The position numbers and the translations under genes are program-made. From Atrichornis clamosus (lineage: Eukaryota > Chordata > Aves > Passeriformes > Menuridae), in the NCBI GenBank assembly GCA_013400975.1, contig WBMZ01003274.1, positions 62,001 to 126,000 of the forward strand: a stretch of DNA of 64,000 bases, given 5' to 3'. The notes below the pieces were generated by a model, which saw nothing but the letters and a program-made list of their open reading frames with translations, made no database searches and was not told the DNA's origin. This document shows positions 61,729 through 64,000 of the stretch, piece by piece (the stretch's first letter is position 1; each line of letters opens with the position of its first letter).

Positions 61729-62814
61729 AAAAAGCCCTTGCAAATTGTGTTAATTGCATTAAGTATTTAAATAAAATATTCTTTCAAAATGTTACATATT
61801 TACAAAAGGGTCTCCTAGGTCTACTTATAACTTATGAGGGAGATTCTTATTTAAGCTTGAAAATGTTGATTTAAAAATGCAAAATAATAATCTAAATCAA
61901 ATGTGTGAAGGGGCTGATTAATGCACACCTTCAGTACATTAGGGGCTCTCTGCATTGACAGCACCTTGCATATTCATCTAAGGTATATTTTAATCAGAAC
62001 TTTTCCACAGTTTGTCATCTTGTTTCTTAATCAGTGTTCCCTCTTGAGGGTTATGGCTCTCTGCTTATCGTTATTGTCATTAAAACATGTGCTTTTTAAT
62101 GCCAAGTAATTAGTAAAAATTACAGTAAAAGGTTTTGTGTGCAGTTTCCACTGAGACCTGTATAACCCTTGTAGCAATACAGTTAAAATTTTAGTCTTTT
62201 CCAGTCTATACTATGAATATAAAGCTTCTCTAGAGTCTGTGGCCATAAAATAATGCATCTGTTTTAATAATGTGCCTTACAACTTTTGTCAGTCCTGCAA
62301 ATCTGTTTTAACATCTGAGCTGGTAGGACAGAGATCTAAGTCTCCAAGTGATAAATAAAACAATAGTGCTAAATCCCCATTTCCCTTGACTAGGAGAGTA
62401 GGCTGATTCTCAGCAAGGACTTTGATTTATGGAGATTGAAAATATTTCTCATCAGGTTTAGGGAAAGTAGTAAGATATTTTTACACTTCATAAGAATTCA
62501 GATACACTAGAAAAAGAAGAAAATAACTTTCAGAAATGGTAAATGCATTCATACATTTAAAAATAGAACCTGAAGATATATTCTCATTGTTAAGTATTAG
62601 AATTCTGTAATAAAGACATCCACATATATATTGAATATGTTCTTCCTGAACTACAACATTTTCATCTTATGATTCTAAACTTGTGATCTTCCTCTTGCCA
62701 TGTAAGCTCAGTGGACTCTGTGATGGAAAGATTCACCAACATGACGAGTAAGGTAGGGTCAAAGTGCAAATCATGTTAACTAATGAATATTTATTTCAGA
62801 TATAAACATTTATT

Positions 62815-62858
62815 TATTCATGTGTATACATACAAGTATTCATGTGTATACACACAAG
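62815..62858 (+). repeat. 22-base tandem duplication
   Basis: TATTCATGTGTATACATACA plus AG at 62815-62836 is followed by a second copy at 62837-62858 with one T to C change. Local slippage duplication. Confidence 0.9.
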
Positions 62859-63858
62859 TAAACAGGGAATAGATATGCACATGTATTCTTCTAAAATCAA
62901 ATTGCTTCGCTGTCATAGAGTAGGCAAAGAAGAATGCCAGCTTAAATGCTTTCAAAAATAATTTAATTTTACTTTTATCAATTTTGTTTTTTGAAAGGAG
63001 AGGATTGAATGTGAACCATTAGCCAGTACAACAATGCAAAATATATCTAGTTTTGTTACTGTAAAAAATAGGAGTCTAAGGACTATAATAATAAAGAATT
63101 ATAATAAATAATAGTTTAAGAACTCAACTAGCAAATTCAGTAAATATTTTAAATGAGAAATATTCTAATCTAGATTATACTTTCCATTTATGTAGGTGTA
63201 TATGAATGTGCTATAATATATTCGTTTTCATCTGCTAATGCATTGCATGTGAATCTTGTATCCTACTAGAAGTTTCCTAAGGATATAGCATAGTAGTTCT
63301 TGATCATTCTAAATTAATACTTTTGTGTTTTTCATATTTTTTTCAAAAAACCTTCACTTTCTAGAATATCTAGGTTTAAACTAATGTGAATTAAATATGC
63401 TTATGGATGACAAATCACCCACAGTAATTTGGTTCTTATACTGGGAAAAAAGTCAAAGGATAAATTAATTAATTTAGCCTTCAAAGGAATACTTGTGGCA
63501 CTGAAGCTACAGGTAGAATTTTTAAAAGTGAGGAATGAATCCAGTATATAACTTGACAGCCAGTTATGGCAGTTAATAACTAACAAGTATTGGTTCAGAA
63601 AGGAAAGATAATAAAATGTAAATGGACCAAATGATGGACAGTCATGTTTTTTTTTAAAGCCTTGTAAATGTTAATGCTGTCTTAGTAATAGGTGATGCAG
63701 CATGATGCCTGCAGATGATCTGTTAACTACAGAACTCCAAATGAATGGTATCTTAACAGAGGGAAATATAATTCCTCACATTCTATTTTCACCCTAAAAC
63801 AAGCAAAAATGTTTTATTATGTAATCCTAACTCCATTTTAATTTGTACACTCAGTAAG

Positions 63859-63904
63859 ACTCATCTACATCAATAAAACAATAAAATAAAACTCATCTAT
63901 ATCA
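63859..63904 (+). repeat. Separated direct repeat, period 32
   Basis: ACTCATCTACATCA at 63859-63872 recurs as ACTCATCTATATCA at 63891-63904 around an AATAAAA-rich spacer. One mismatch. Minor repeat. Confidence 0.7.
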
Positions 63905-64000
63905 GAAGTGAAACGTCAAACAGTGGCACTGAGGTAAATAAGACACAATCTAAGTGCCTCTTTTGATGTGTTTAGTAATGTTTAGAAACCAAAAAGCCAT

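Larger units (their letters stand above)
53600..64000. other. AT-rich non-coding stretch to the window end
   Basis: No gene is supported. Microsatellites (54851-54864, 55519-55534, 58871-58884), short tandem duplications (61138-61165, 62815-62858, 63859-63904), A-rich runs at 55355-55382 and a CRE palindrome at 55084-55091 are listed separately or here. The 108-codon frame at 57257-57583 has no recognisable family or splice context. Confidence 0.6.

Noticed and set aside
1..64000. CRISPR arrays, operons, phage or insertion-sequence systems
   Set aside because: No spaced direct-repeat arrays, no tightly packed long frames and clear vertebrate LINE content; the window is not prokaryotic.

Overview
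The window looks like a gene-poor, AT-rich stretch of a bird nuclear chromosome (large-chromosome intergenic DNA or a long intron). The case for a bird rests on at least five copies of chicken-repeat-1 (CR1) LINEs. These carry recognisable ORF2 reverse-transcriptase segments and typical CR1 3' ends, including the TTCTATGATT tail and, on the opposite strand, the AAAGATCA...CCCAACCCC...TGCCATGGGCAGGGACACCTCCC signature words. No complete protein gene, rRNA, tRNA, CRISPR array or bacterial feature is visible. Nearly all the short open frames are chance frames or shadows inside CR1.

Layout. 1-8.6 kb: unannotated AT-rich DNA with a relic of an old dispersed amniote repeat (about 5.55 kb) and one strict G-quadruplex motif (4.1 kb). 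8.7-8.93 kb: the best gene-like signal, a possible leader (signal-peptide) exon with a strong splice donor and an upstream octamer ATGCAAAT. 11.5 kb: a possible terminal exon. 12.1-12.8 kb: an internally deleted CR1 with a dead RT motif. 13.3 kb: a TA/CA microsatellite. 13.7 kb: an inverted CR1 tail. 18.7-19.2 kb: a CR1 3' end. 19.2-47.7 kb: mostly featureless AT-rich DNA with old repeat relics, exact tandem duplications, G/T-rich tracts, a CpG-richer patch (42.7-42.9 kb) and four minus-strand exon-like open frames (31.97, 34.26, 41.62 and 46.29 kb). 47.8-49.35 kb: the longest CR1 relic, covering the RT domain. 51.55-51.76 kb: a fifth minus-strand exon-like segment, with a near-consensus donor. 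52.9-53.6 kb: a CR1 3' end with its tail repeat. 53.6-64 kb: AT-rich DNA with microsatellites, a perfect CRE palindrome beside homeodomain-type words, and one ambiguous base.

The CR1 copies are dead (stops, frameshifts, deletions) and independent of one another. The exon-like segments do not form a phase-consistent chain, so I do not assemble them into a gene. I found no convincing undescribed system. The items most worth checking are the 8.88 kb leader exon, the 34.26 kb frame with paired tyrosine motifs, and the 51.6 kb splice-bounded segment.
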